DNA from: an uncultured Bacteroides sp.
GTDB taxonomy: Bacteria > Bacteroidota > Bacteroidia > Bacteroidales > Bacteroidaceae
Reading direction: 5' to 3'
NCBI GenBank assembly: GCA_944322285.1
Contig: CALUOR010000020.1
Span: forward strand, 1-64,000
DNA: 64,000 nucleotides
Translations under genes and position numbers: made by a program
Shown here: positions 1 through 7,264 of the stretch, piece after piece
How the letters are laid out: each line of letters opens with the position of its first letter
Numbering within the stretch: the first letter of the stretch is position 1
The notes under the pieces: model-generated
The model's database searches: none
What the model saw: only the letters and a program-made list of their open reading frames with translations
What the model was told of the DNA's origin: nothing

Positions 1-270
1 CTAAGTTAATAAAAATCAGCGATATGCGCAACTTTTTAAACATAATTCTCAAACCAAATTAATTCCGCCAACGGGTTTATATATATAATATGGTATAGCA
101 TTCTATTCATAAAACATCATTTTTTAAATTCTCGCCAAAAGTAATAGTAAATATTAAAAAAGGAAAATTTTTAAAAGAAAAAGTATGTATTTATTAGAGA
201 AGAAACCGAGAAAAAGAGAATACGCATCCAGACAAATTCATTGGATAAGCAAAAATGAAATATTTCCTGT
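1..270. other. AT-rich upstream region, no gene seen
   Basis: Strongly AT-rich sequence before the first RiPP promoter. I see no plausible coding frame or RNA gene. Short frames on either strand here lack a signal peptide, a domain or a credible start. Confidence 0.5.
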
Positions 271-325
271 TTTTTTCTGCCCAGTCCGATGCCGTTGGAC
301 TCCGGTGGTATAGTTTTGCGGCAAA
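271..325 (+). promoter_or_regulatory. RiPP-type promoter with AGTCC-N9-GGACT palindrome
   Basis: A T-run (271-276) is followed by the inverted repeat AGTCC (283-287) / GGACT (297-301), a 9-nt gap, and a Bacteroidales-type -7 box TAGTTTTG (311-318), then CGGCAAA. The same parts at identical spacing precede the second precursor at 6973-7027. The palindrome covers the place of the usual -33 box, which suggests that an activator or repressor binds there. The start codon of the precursor is 62 nt downstream of the -7 box. Confidence 0.65.
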
Positions 326-380
326 AGAACTAGTTCTAACAATCAATAAATTATTATTCACTTTAAAATGTATTTTCATT

Positions 381-581
381 ATGAGTACGCAAAAAGAAAC
401 GAATGGTCTGAAACAACAAGACAACAAAGGTTTTAACGAAGAAGAGTTACTTAGCCAACAAGAGGCTGAACAAGTAGAGGGCGGCATTGATAATATCAAG
501 ATTAACAATCCTGATGATGGTGATCCTGATGATAAAAATTATTTTCAATGTGAATGTAATAATAACAAATGTGGTCAATGA
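381..581 (+). CDS. GG-leader RiPP precursor peptide (locus A)
   Basis: A 66-residue peptide with an acidic, glutamine-rich leader ending EAEQVEGG (residues 28-35), the double-glycine signal cut by C39 peptidase exporters. The predicted 31-residue core is rich in Asp and Asn and carries three cysteines near its end (CECNNNKC). This matches the layout of GG-Bacteroidales radical-SAM-modified precursors as a family. I chose the ATG at 381 rather than the upstream in-frame ATG at 255, because the longer form would begin upstream of its own promoter box. A radical SAM maturase gene follows after a palindromic repeat. No exporter gene lies in this locus, so export probably uses the one at 9651. The modification type is unknown. 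Confidence 0.75.
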   Translation: MSTQKETNGLKQQDNKGFNEEELLSQQEAEQVEGGIDNIKINNPDDGDPDDKNYFQCECNNNKCGQ

Positions 582-616
582 TTTGACTGCAATTTTGTTT
601 ATGCATCGTTGATTAA

Positions 617-766
617 GAGGTGTATCAAAATGCAAGATTGCTGTCATGCTGTCATATTGAGCGGAGCAAAACGGAGTCGAAACATCTCACGTAATACTAT
701 ATGAGACCCCTTGACTGTGTTCGGAGTGACAAAATGATAGTGACTTTACATTGTGATACACCCTCA
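617..766. repeat. Palindromic MITE-like element between precursor and maturase
   Basis: The ends are near-perfect inverted repeats: GAGGTGTATCA at 618-628 and its partner TGATACACCCTC near 754-765. An inner palindrome runs from about 649 to 740 and shares a CTGTCAT..GAGCGGA..GGAGTCGAA pattern with the repeat at 5110-5218. The right end overlaps the first codons of the longest maturase frame, which argues for the downstream ATG at 783. As RNA it would fold into a long hairpin and could reduce read-through from precursor to maturase. Confidence 0.6.
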
Positions 767-782
767 TATAAAAATAGCCGAT

Positions 783-1982
783 ATGAAAAATAGTTTGTTT
801 AATATATTCTTTGAACAGGGAAATGTAATATTAGGGTACAACACACTGTATAACACCGCCATATCGATTAAAAAAGAAGTTTATGCATTGACTGCGAAGA
901 TGTTGCAATATGATTTAATGCATATAGTAAATCAATCTTCTCGTATTTATAAAGTAATGGCCAATGAAAAATTTATAGTCAATGACGATGTGGACGAGCT
1001 TTCTATTGTAGCCTCATATTTGGAGCAAGAGAATAATAAAGAATCATTATATGAGATCATTATAAATCCTACTATAAATTGCAATTTTCATTGTTGGTAT
1101 TGCTATGAAACGCATATTGCTGGTGCTAAAATGTCTCTTGAAACTAGAGAAAACGTTATCAGATACATAAAATCAACAATAGATACGCATAGGCAATTGA
1201 AAGTACTAAGGATACATTGGTTTGGAGGGGAACCCCTAATGTATTTTAAAGATATTGTGAAACCGATACTTGCTGAAGCAAATGCTTACGCTACTATGTA
1301 TGGTATCAAACTCATTTCCGGATTTACAACTAATGGTTATTTTCTAAATGAAAATATCTTGGATTTTTGTGTACACCATTCTGTAAAGCATTTCCAAATA
1401 ACGCTAGATGGGAATAAAGAACGACATAACTTGATACGATTTACAACACCTGGTTCGAACACATACGATAAGATTATATCTAATATTATTTTATGTGTAA
1501 AAAAGGGATTTTCGGTTACGGTCCGAATCAATGTCTCTGCTGAGACCAGGATGAAAGTTACAGAATTATTGAAAGATTTTTTCGACTTAACTTTAGCGGA
1601 AAGAAAACTTCTACATTTTTCTATTCAGAAAGTGTGGCAGGAAAATGATTCTGTTATAAATGATATGGATGCTATAGTCAACGATATTAGGGATAACGGT
1701 TTTGAATGCGTTACTTTTTATAGCAATCCTAATACTATACGAAATACCTGCTATGCAGACAAAAAGAACAGCGTTACTATTAATTATAATGGAGATGTGT
1801 TTAAATGTACAGCTAGGGATTATACAGAAGACAATTGTGAGGGAAAATTACAAGATGATGGCTCTATAAGATGGAAAGATACATATGCTAAACGAAAAAA
1901 AATCAGTGTATTCAATTATGCTTCTTGTTTATCTTGCCCCATTATGCCAATTTGTAATGCAGGATGTTCCCAAAAAAAATAG
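783..1982 (+). CDS. Radical SAM/SPASM RiPP maturase (locus A), frameshifted 3' end
   Basis: A 399-residue radical SAM enzyme expected to modify the peptide encoded at 381. The [4Fe-4S]/SAM motif CNFHCWYC spans residues 100-107 and a GGEP motif lies in FGGEPLMYF. The C-terminus has the SPASM pattern C-x13-G-x4-C, then CLSCPIMPICNAGC (Cx2Cx5Cx3C). The final SPASM cysteine is missing in this frame: the frame stops right after an A8 run. A -1 shift on that run adds 37 codons to 2092, including the expected FCLY cysteine. The start is set at 783 because the upstream GTG (753) lies inside the palindromic repeat. It is either a slippage-controlled gene, a pseudogene, or a sequencing error. Confidence 0.75.
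   Translation: MKNSLFNIFFEQGNVILGYNTLYNTAISIKKEVYALTAKMLQYDLMHIVNQSSRIYKVMANEKFIVNDDVDELSIVASYLEQENNKESLYEIIINPTINCNFHCWYCYETHIAGAKMSLETRENVIRYIKSTIDTHRQLKVLRIHWFGGEPLMYFKDIVKPILAEANAYATMYGIKLISGFTTNGYFLNENILDFCVHHSVKHFQITLDGNKERHNLIRFTTPGSNTYDKIISNIILCVKKGFSVTVRINVSAETRMKVTELLKDFFDLTLAERKLLHFSIQKVWQENDSVINDMDAIVNDIRDNGFECVTFYSNPNTIRNTCYADKKNSVTINYNGDVFKCTARDYTEDNCEGKLQDDGSIRWKDTYAKRKKISVFNYASCLSCPIMPICNAGCSQKK
1972..1979 (+). other. A8 slippery run, possible -1 frameshift site
   Basis: The reading frame runs CAA AAA AAA TAG over 1971-1982, so the A AAA AAA heptamer fits the classic -1 ribosomal slip pattern. The -1 frame continues IEHPISFCLY and ends at TAA 2090-2092, restoring the last cysteine of the SPASM domain. 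RNA polymerase slippage (A8 to A9) or replication slippage would give the same product. Confidence 0.6.
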
Positions 1983-2109
1983 AACATCCAATTTCTTTTT
2001 GCCTATATAACAATATGGAGGAGAAGATCGATTTTGCCAAACGTGTTTTGCTTGAAAGAATGTACCAAGCCTCTCATAAGGCAAAGATTTAAATTGAAAG
2101 AATCATTAG

Positions 2110-2139
2110 TTGTTATTTAATCACCTTTCCCTATCTTTG
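2110..2139 (+). promoter_or_regulatory. Bacteroidales-type promoter
   Basis: TTG at 2110-2112 and TATCTTTG at 2132-2139 are separated by 19 nt, matching the -33/-7 promoter layout of Bacteroides. It lies 26 nt upstream of the outer-membrane receptor start at 2166. Confidence 0.6.
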
Positions 2140-2165
2140 TACATTATAGATTCTTTAGATATAAT

Positions 2166-4487
2166 ATGAAAACGAGCTATCTGTTTTTTATTCCGATATT
2201 GTCAGTCCTGAATATAGCTGTGGCACAAGCTCAGAATTTGATAGGTAAGATTGTAAATGAGGCCAATGAACCTGTAGAGTTTGCCAACGTGGTCCTGTTT
2301 GCCTTGCCGGACTCCGCTTTTCAGACCGGATCGGTAAGCGGGGCAGACGGACGCTTTCAACTTTCGTCAGAATTATCCAACGGTTTACTGAAAGTGTCAT
2401 GCATCGGGTACACCACTTTATATAAAACCTATGCGGTGGGCGATGAGCTATTATTGCAGTTGACTCCGGATACCCAAATTCTGGACGAAATAGTCGTGAA
2501 AGGCAATCTGCCTGTAACCCGAATGAAAAACGATGCCTTAGTGACCCATGTGGAGAACAGTGTACTAAGCAAGGCCGGCTCGGCAAATGACGTGTTGGAA
2601 AAACTGCCAGGTATCGTCAAGGAAGAAGACTCCTACGAGGTGATAGGGAAAGGAAAGCCCGTCTTTTACATCAATGGCAGGTTAGTGCGGGATTTATCGG
2701 AATTGGAGCAGCTCAGTTCCGAAGAGATAAGGAATGTCGAAGTCATACAAAATCCGGGCGCACGTTATGATGCCACCGTAAAGGCAGTGATACGTATCCA
2801 GACCGTCAGACGGCAAGGGGAAGGATGGGGCATTAATTTACGTTCAAGCTATTATCAAAACAAGCATACGGACCTGATAGAGCAGGCGAACATGAATTAT
2901 CGATATAAAAATATGGATGTGTTCGGGATGCTTCAATATACTCAAATAGAAACCGAACAGGACGCCCGCATCTACCAGATGATGCAGGCGAATGATTTAT
3001 GGGAACATCACAATCTTTCCACGTTTGAAAGCCAAAGGCGCTACCTGACTGCCGATCTGGGAATAAACTTCCAGCTGAATGAAAAGAACTTTGTCGGTAT
3101 GAAATACAGCCTGAGCGCCTGGCTAAAATCAGAAGGGACTGACTGTACACAAAACCATACGCTGAAGAACCACACCTATTATGACAACATACAGAACCGC
3201 TCCCTGTCAGACATGGAAGCAGATCCGGACCATGGCTTAAACTTATATTACAGTGGACAGATTAACAAACTGAATATTGACTTTAACGCAGATTATTATC
3301 AAGACAAGTATGAAACAAACCGATTGACTGATGAGACCAGCACTTCCATGGAGAATCGCAACGTACATGCGACTAGCAATGTGAGAAACCGTCTGGCTGC
3401 CGGCAAGTTGGTCGTATCATTCCCATTGGGTGGAGGCTCTTTGGCTCTCGGCGGCGAAGGCACTTATACAAACCGTCATGACGATTATCTGAACGTGGAG
3501 AACTATGTGCCCGCTTCATACAGCCAAATAAAGGAAATCAATGTTGCCGGCTTTGCCGAATACAACCGCAGCTTCCCATGGGGTGACTGGTCATTGGGAT
3601 TGCGGTACGAGCATGTGAAGTTCAATTACTACAAGGACAAAGTTCGGATTGATGAACAAAGTCGGACGTTCGACAATGTGTTTCCCAACTTTTCTTTCAA
3701 TGCCCGGTTGGGTAACGTACAGACTCGCTTGAGTTATACTGCTAAAACAGTGCGGCCATCATATCGTCAGTTGAGCAATAATGTGACTTATATAGACCGT
3801 TATTCTATGCAGACCGGAGATCCCACACTGCGGCCTACGTTCATTCACGATGTCACATTGACTGGTGTCTGGCGTTTTTTGCAGGGAGGCATTTCATTTT
3901 CGCAAATGAAAGACTGGATTTTTTATTGGGGTGACTTAATGGATGACAACAATCCGCAACTGATGCTCCGCTATCGCAATTGGGACAAATCGGTGCCTTT
4001 GCTCACTGTGTTCCTTTCCGCTTCTCCTACCATCGGGTGCTGGTCACCCATGTGGAATCTGGCAATAGAAAAACAATGGCTGACTATAGAATCGCAAGGC
4101 CAGCCTTATAAAATGAACACGCCACTTTTCAGGCTGACATTTAACAATACGTGGGAACTTCCGAAAGGATTCCTAATTAGTCTGGACTCGTGGCTTAGAA
4201 GTAAGGGGGCTTCCCAAAATACATATATGGAGAAGATGAAAGGCTGTGTGAACATCTCTGTTAGGAAAAGCTTTCTGCAAGACGCCCTTAGCGTAGAACT
4301 GAAAGGCACAGACTTGTTTGATACCAACAGAGAATATAATTACTTACGTAGTGGTTACTATTCTATTTATCAGGAAAATCATCTGGACAGAAGAGAATTC
4401 TCCCTGACCGTACGCTACAAGTTTAACACAACCAAGAGCAAGTACAAAGGAACTGGGGCAGGAACCGCCCAGAAGAACCGTATGTAA
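2166..4487 (+). CDS. TonB-receptor-like outer-membrane beta-barrel protein
   Basis: A 773-residue outer-membrane protein with a signal peptide (residues 1-22, ending AQAQ). A CarboxypepD_reg-like domain follows (about 24-100, starting LIGKIVNEANEPVEFANVVL), then a short plug-like domain (about 110-215) and a long barrel of the OMP_b-brl_3 type rich in aromatic residues. It has its own promoter and follows the locus A maturase by only 73 nt beyond the frameshifted stop. The substrate cannot be read from sequence. A role in uptake of, or immunity to, the peptide is conceivable but not shown. The 844-residue protein at 18798 belongs to the same broad family. Confidence 0.75.
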   Translation: MKTSYLFFIPILSVLNIAVAQAQNLIGKIVNEANEPVEFANVVLFALPDSAFQTGSVSGADGRFQLSSELSNGLLKVSCIGYTTLYKTYAVGDELLLQLTPDTQILDEIVVKGNLPVTRMKNDALVTHVENSVLSKAGSANDVLEKLPGIVKEEDSYEVIGKGKPVFYINGRLVRDLSELEQLSSEEIRNVEVIQNPGARYDATVKAVIRIQTVRRQGEGWGINLRSSYYQNKHTDLIEQANMNYRYKNMDVFGMLQYTQIETEQDARIYQMMQANDLWEHHNLSTFESQRRYLTADLGINFQLNEKNFVGMKYSLSAWLKSEGTDCTQNHTLKNHTYYDNIQNRSLSDMEADPDHGLNLYYSGQINKLNIDFNADYYQDKYETNRLTDETSTSMENRNVHATSNVRNRLAAGKLVVSFPLGGGSLALGGEGTYTNRHDDYLNVENYVPASYSQIKEINVAGFAEYNRSFPWGDWSLGLRYEHVKFNYYKDKVRIDEQSRTFDNVFPNFSFNARLGNVQTRLSYTAKTVRPSYRQLSNNVTYIDRYSMQTGDPTLRPTFIHDVTLTGVWRFLQGGISFSQMKDWIFYWGDLMDDNNPQLMLRYRNWDKSVPLLTVFLSASPTIGCWSPMWNLAIEKQWLTIESQGQPYKMNTPLFRLTFNNTWELPKGFLISLDSWLRSKGASQNTYMEKMKGCVNISVRKSFLQDALSVELKGTDLFDTNREYNYLRSGYYSIYQENHLDRREFSLTVRYKFNTTKSKYKGTGAGTAQKNRM

Positions 4488-4590
4488 AAGCCTCTTCCCC
4501 GCAAATTTTGGGTAAGTGCCTATTTTCAGTTTGTTTTTGAACATACATTATTGAAAGATAAGTAAGTGAACTGAATTAACTTATACTATG

Positions 4591-4680
4591 GCACACAGAT
4601 AACACTGATTTAACAGATGACCACAGATGTTATTAAAAAATAATCTGTGCAAATCAGTCTCATCTGTGTCATCTGTGTGC
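4591..4680. repeat. Imperfect palindrome of CACAGAT words
   Basis: Perfect 10-bp arms GCACACAGAT (4591-4600) and ATCTGTGTGC (4671-4680) enclose further inverted CACAGAT/ATCTGTG words around an A-rich centre. It lies 3' of the outer-membrane protein gene and may act as a transcription end signal. No gene lies in it. Confidence 0.55.
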
Positions 4681-4853
4681 TATAAGATAATTTTGATTAG
4701 TTACTTATGAAAAAAATGTACATTTCATTTTAAAAACTATTCAATATTGACTCGTTAAATTGTTAATTAGTGTATACATCTGGAGGCAAAAATGGTTTCT
4801 AAATACCACTATATTTGCTATGTGCTTGAATATTAGCTGTTTATGCTCTTTCA

Positions 4854-4964
4854 AAACACTGCGCTATTTGCTCTCAATCAGCGCAGTGTTTATACCCCAA
4901 ATACTGCGCTATTTTGAGAGAAACACTGCGCTGATTGAGAGCAAATACTGCGCTGATTGAGAGG
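4854..4964. repeat. 22-bp tandem array, word ACTGCGCT
   Basis: Direct units of 22 bp start at 4854, 4899, 4921 and 4943, each with A(C/T)ACTGCGCT followed by a CT- or GA-rich tail. The unit between the first two is inverted (core AATCAGCGCAGTGTTT), giving a perfect 25-bp inverted repeat between 4867-4891 and 4921-4945. There are no unique spacers, so it is not a CRISPR. It lies in the 1.1 kb gap between convergent genes. Confidence 0.7.
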
Positions 4965-5056
4965 AAAAAATTCGCCCGTATTTCAGAATGAGAAAAGATT
5001 GTACAAGATGTGACGAGTTTATACTTCGAACGGGATGAATTTGTGCATTAAATGGG

Positions 5057-5264
5057 AATTTAGCGGGGCGGAGCCCCGCAGCTACAAGTTACGAGCTACA
5101 AGTGAGTATCTGTCATCCTGAGCGGAACGCAGTGGAGTCGAAGGATCTCACATAAAGTATGTTCCTGTAAACGTGAGATTCTTCGACTACGCCCTTCGGG
5201 CTTCGCTCAGAATGACAGAATTAACAAACAGCTTTACTCGTACTCGTAGCTCGTAGCTTGTAGC
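5057..5264. repeat. Nested palindromic repeat with GC-rich hairpin
   Basis: It starts with a 23-bp hairpin-forming segment (5057-5079; GCGGGGC/GCCCCGC arms) that recurs exactly at 13001-13023. Outer arms of AGCTACAAG-type words (5080-5117 and 5240-5264) enclose inner arms 5110-5151 and 5173-5218, which share the CTGTCAT..GAGCGGA..GGAGTCGAA pattern with the repeat at 649-740. Such dispersed palindromes are common in Bacteroidales intergenic DNA. Confidence 0.6.
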
Positions 5265-5358
5265 TCGTCACTAATAAATTATCATTTAACTCTTAATACC
5301 TCTGCTAACTTATGAATTTCGGCTTCATAAAAACTTCTTTTTTCCTAAGTATATTTTA

Positions 5359-5442
5359 TAACCGAAGGTTTCGGTTGTAAAACCGAAAGTTTAAGTTGTA
5401 CAACCGAAAGCTTCGGTTATACAACCGTAAGCTTGAACACAA
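5359..5442. repeat. 21-bp tandem array, word AACCGAAAGCTTCGGTT
   Basis: Four consecutive 21-bp units (5359, 5380, 5401, 5422), each based on the near-palindrome AACCGAAAGCTTCGGTT and decaying towards the last unit. The 5443-5618 stretch beyond holds no gene that I can see. Confidence 0.65.
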
Positions 5443-5618
5443 CTTTCTACTTAGCCTCATCCGGTTTTCCGGTAAAGCTCATTCGGTTTTAAAGGCAAGT
5501 GCACGGAGATATTTACTTGCGTAAGAAACTAATTATATTTAGTTTATACGATAAATGGGAATTTAAACCACTGATGGACACGGATTAAACAACATGACAG
5601 AATGAAAGCCATTCCTCA

Positions 5619-6884
5619 TTATGACACATCCTCCTCTTCCACTCGCAATGCCTCATAATCATTGTATAACAGACGCGAACTCTTATTAGGTATGCTCAAT
5701 ATCTGCATGGCACCGTAAGTTCCCGTAATAGTCAGCATACCATAATAAAACAGTAGACTAATGAATATACTCGGATCTGTCAACTGATTAATAGAAAAAG
5801 AAGTGCCTAATTTACTCCTCACACTACCATCATTTACAATTTTTAATAGAAATTCCTTATAACTGCTGTCAAATGAATTCAAGCTAATTAAACGATTCAG
5901 TGGGGTGTATTGCGCCCGTATATCTCGATTCAACATTTCGTTGGGAGGACATCCGTGTTGGATATAGTGATTCACATAGTAAGTCACCATGTCGCTGTTG
6001 AACATCTTCGGGTCGGTGTAGACCACGTCCTCCGAGAAGCAGTAACCGTCATACCAAGGTTTCATTTCGGCTATCAGACTGTCTTCGTCCGCCTGCAACA
6101 CGCCTACCGACTGGTAGTAGCGAATCATCTCTCGTACTTCCGTCTCGCTGAATCCTAACATTTGGTTGAAGCGTCCGTCCATGGTAATGCTCGTGGCGAT
6201 GTTGTAACCGCTGGTCACATCGTCCATAGTCACAGGGCTGACGCCCAACATCAGGATGCGGTCGAAGTTGCCTTTAAACTTCTTGAACACGTCCCGGTAG
6301 AAGCCGCTGGCGTGGGTCATGGCGTGGTAGATGGCTTCACCTTGCTCGTTGAGCACCGTGTTGGTGAAGTTGTCATACTCGTCCACAATCAAATACAGTT
6401 TGCAGCCCTGCCGTTGCGCCGCCGAGTGGACGTAGTTCATAATGGCGCTTGCGGTGTCGTAACGTGCAAGTCCCTCCAAATAGCCGGCCGGGTAATAAGC
6501 CGCGTATTTTTCGGCGAAAGCCCTGTACTGTACGATCATGTAATCATCAAAGTTCTTATCCAGCGTTTCGATGTCACCCCCTGTCTGCGAGAAGTCCAGA
6601 TGGAGCACCTGGAACTTTCCCTGCCACTGGGTAGGATGCTGCCCTATCCAGAGTCCGTCAAAGAGCCGGGCGAAATTGTCTTTCTCCTCGATGTCGTAGT
6701 AATAACGCAACATGGAGAGGAACAGACTCTTGCCGAAACGTCGCGGACGGATGAGGAACAGGAAACTGGCCGCGTCCTCCAAGACGGGGATATAGGAACT
6801 CTTATCTACAAAATAATAATTCTCCTCCCGGATGCGCCGGAAGTTCGAGATGCCATACGGAAGTGCTTTGTATGCGGTTGCCAT
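5619..6884 (-). CDS. AAA-ATPase-like protein lacking its nuclease domain
   Basis: A 421-residue protein of the AAA-ATPase_like family (PF09820 type). The Walker A region is RPRRFGKSLFLSM (about residues 46-58) and the Walker B region is LYLIVDEYDNF (about 163-173). Family members usually run to 520-580 residues and end in a PD-(D/E)XK nuclease-like domain. Here the protein stops after LLYNDYEALRVEEEDVS, so that domain is absent, probably through a 3' deletion. These multi-copy genes are frequent in Bacteroidales and their role is not established; defence or mobile-element links are only suggestions. It is transcribed away from RiPP locus B. Confidence 0.7.
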   Translation of the reverse strand: MATAYKALPYGISNFRRIREENYYFVDKSSYIPVLEDAASFLFLIRPRRFGKSLFLSMLRYYYDIEEKDNFARLFDGLWIGQHPTQWQGKFQVLHLDFSQTGGDIETLDKNFDDYMIVQYRAFAEKYAAYYPAGYLEGLARYDTASAIMNYVHSAAQRQGCKLYLIVDEYDNFTNTVLNEQGEAIYHAMTHASGFYRDVFKKFKGNFDRILMLGVSPVTMDDVTSGYNIATSITMDGRFNQMLGFSETEVREMIRYYQSVGVLQADEDSLIAEMKPWYDGYCFSEDVVYTDPKMFNSDMVTYYVNHYIQHGCPPNEMLNRDIRAQYTPLNRLISLNSFDSSYKEFLLKIVNDGSVRSKLGTSFSINQLTDPSIFISLLFYYGMLTITGTYGAMQILSIPNKSSRLLYNDYEALRVEEEDVS

Positions 6885-6910
6885 GATACGTTCTCATTTG
6901 AATGTTTGTA

Positions 6911-6918
6911 CAAAGATA
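6911..6918 (-). promoter_or_regulatory. -7 box of the AAA-ATPase gene
   Basis: TATCTTTG on the minus strand, 26 nt upstream of the ATG at 6884. No clear TTTG -33 box is present at the usual distance. Confidence 0.45.
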
Positions 6919-6972
6919 ATGAAATTTCGCTTGCTCAGGAGGACTGTTGAACAAAAACGTCTGTTTATGCTC

Positions 6973-7027
6973 ATTTTTTTGTCCAGTCCTGAGCCACTGG
7001 ACTCTGCAGCTTTATATTTGCGGCAAA
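6973..7027 (+). promoter_or_regulatory. RiPP-type promoter with AGTCC-N9-GGACT palindrome, copy 2
   Basis: T-run (6973-6980), AGTCC (6985-6989), GGACT (6999-7003), a 9-nt gap, -7 box TATATTTG (7013-7020) and CGGCAAA (7021-7027). All distances equal those of the promoter at 271-325. The arms extend here to GTCCAGT/ACTGGAC. The precursor starts 29 nt after the -7 box. Confidence 0.7.
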
Positions 7028-7048
7028 CGATAACCAAAACTGAATTGT

Positions 7049-7264
7049 ATGATGGAAAAGAAACAAGAATCGCAAGAGGAACTGAGAAAGAATATTTCCG
7101 GTTGCCTGCAAGCGGAGGAAGAACCGCTGAACTTGGACGAACTGATGGACGTGGAAGGAGGAAAGGAACCGGAGGATCCGGTAAAGACTTGTGGCTTAGG
7201 CTGCTACCTGTCCGGCATGTCCGGCATAAAAGATGTGGAAAATGAACCGGACGCCCAATCTTGA
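7049..7264 (+). CDS. GG-leader RiPP precursor peptide (locus B)
   Basis: A 71-residue peptide (or 70 from the second ATG). The leader ends LNLDELMDVEGG at residue 38. This has the L/D/E-rich helix and double glycine recognised by C39 peptidase exporters. The predicted core has 33 residues and a compact KTCGLGCYLSGMSG segment with two cysteines, a likely target for the adjacent radical SAM enzyme. The start of the maturase gene overlaps its last codons, so translation is probably coupled. The type of crosslink is unknown. Confidence 0.8.
   Translation: MMEKKQESQEELRKNISGCLQAEEEPLNLDELMDVEGGKEPEDPVKTCGLGCYLSGMSGIKDVENEPDAQS

Noticed and set aside
753-782. GTG start for the locus A maturase
   Set aside because: The first ten codons fall in the terminal repeat of a palindromic element. 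The ATG at 783 gives a normal start.
4760-4960. 66-residue plus-strand frame
   Set aside because: Most of it is the 22-bp array read as protein.
4854-4964. CRISPR-like array
   Set aside because: Units are back-to-back with a 22-bp period and no unique spacers, and there are no cas genes. The same applies to the arrays at 5359, 27832, 32254, 38669 and 51698.
6162-6950. 262-residue plus-strand frame
   Set aside because: It is antisense to the AAA-ATPase gene and has no features of its own.
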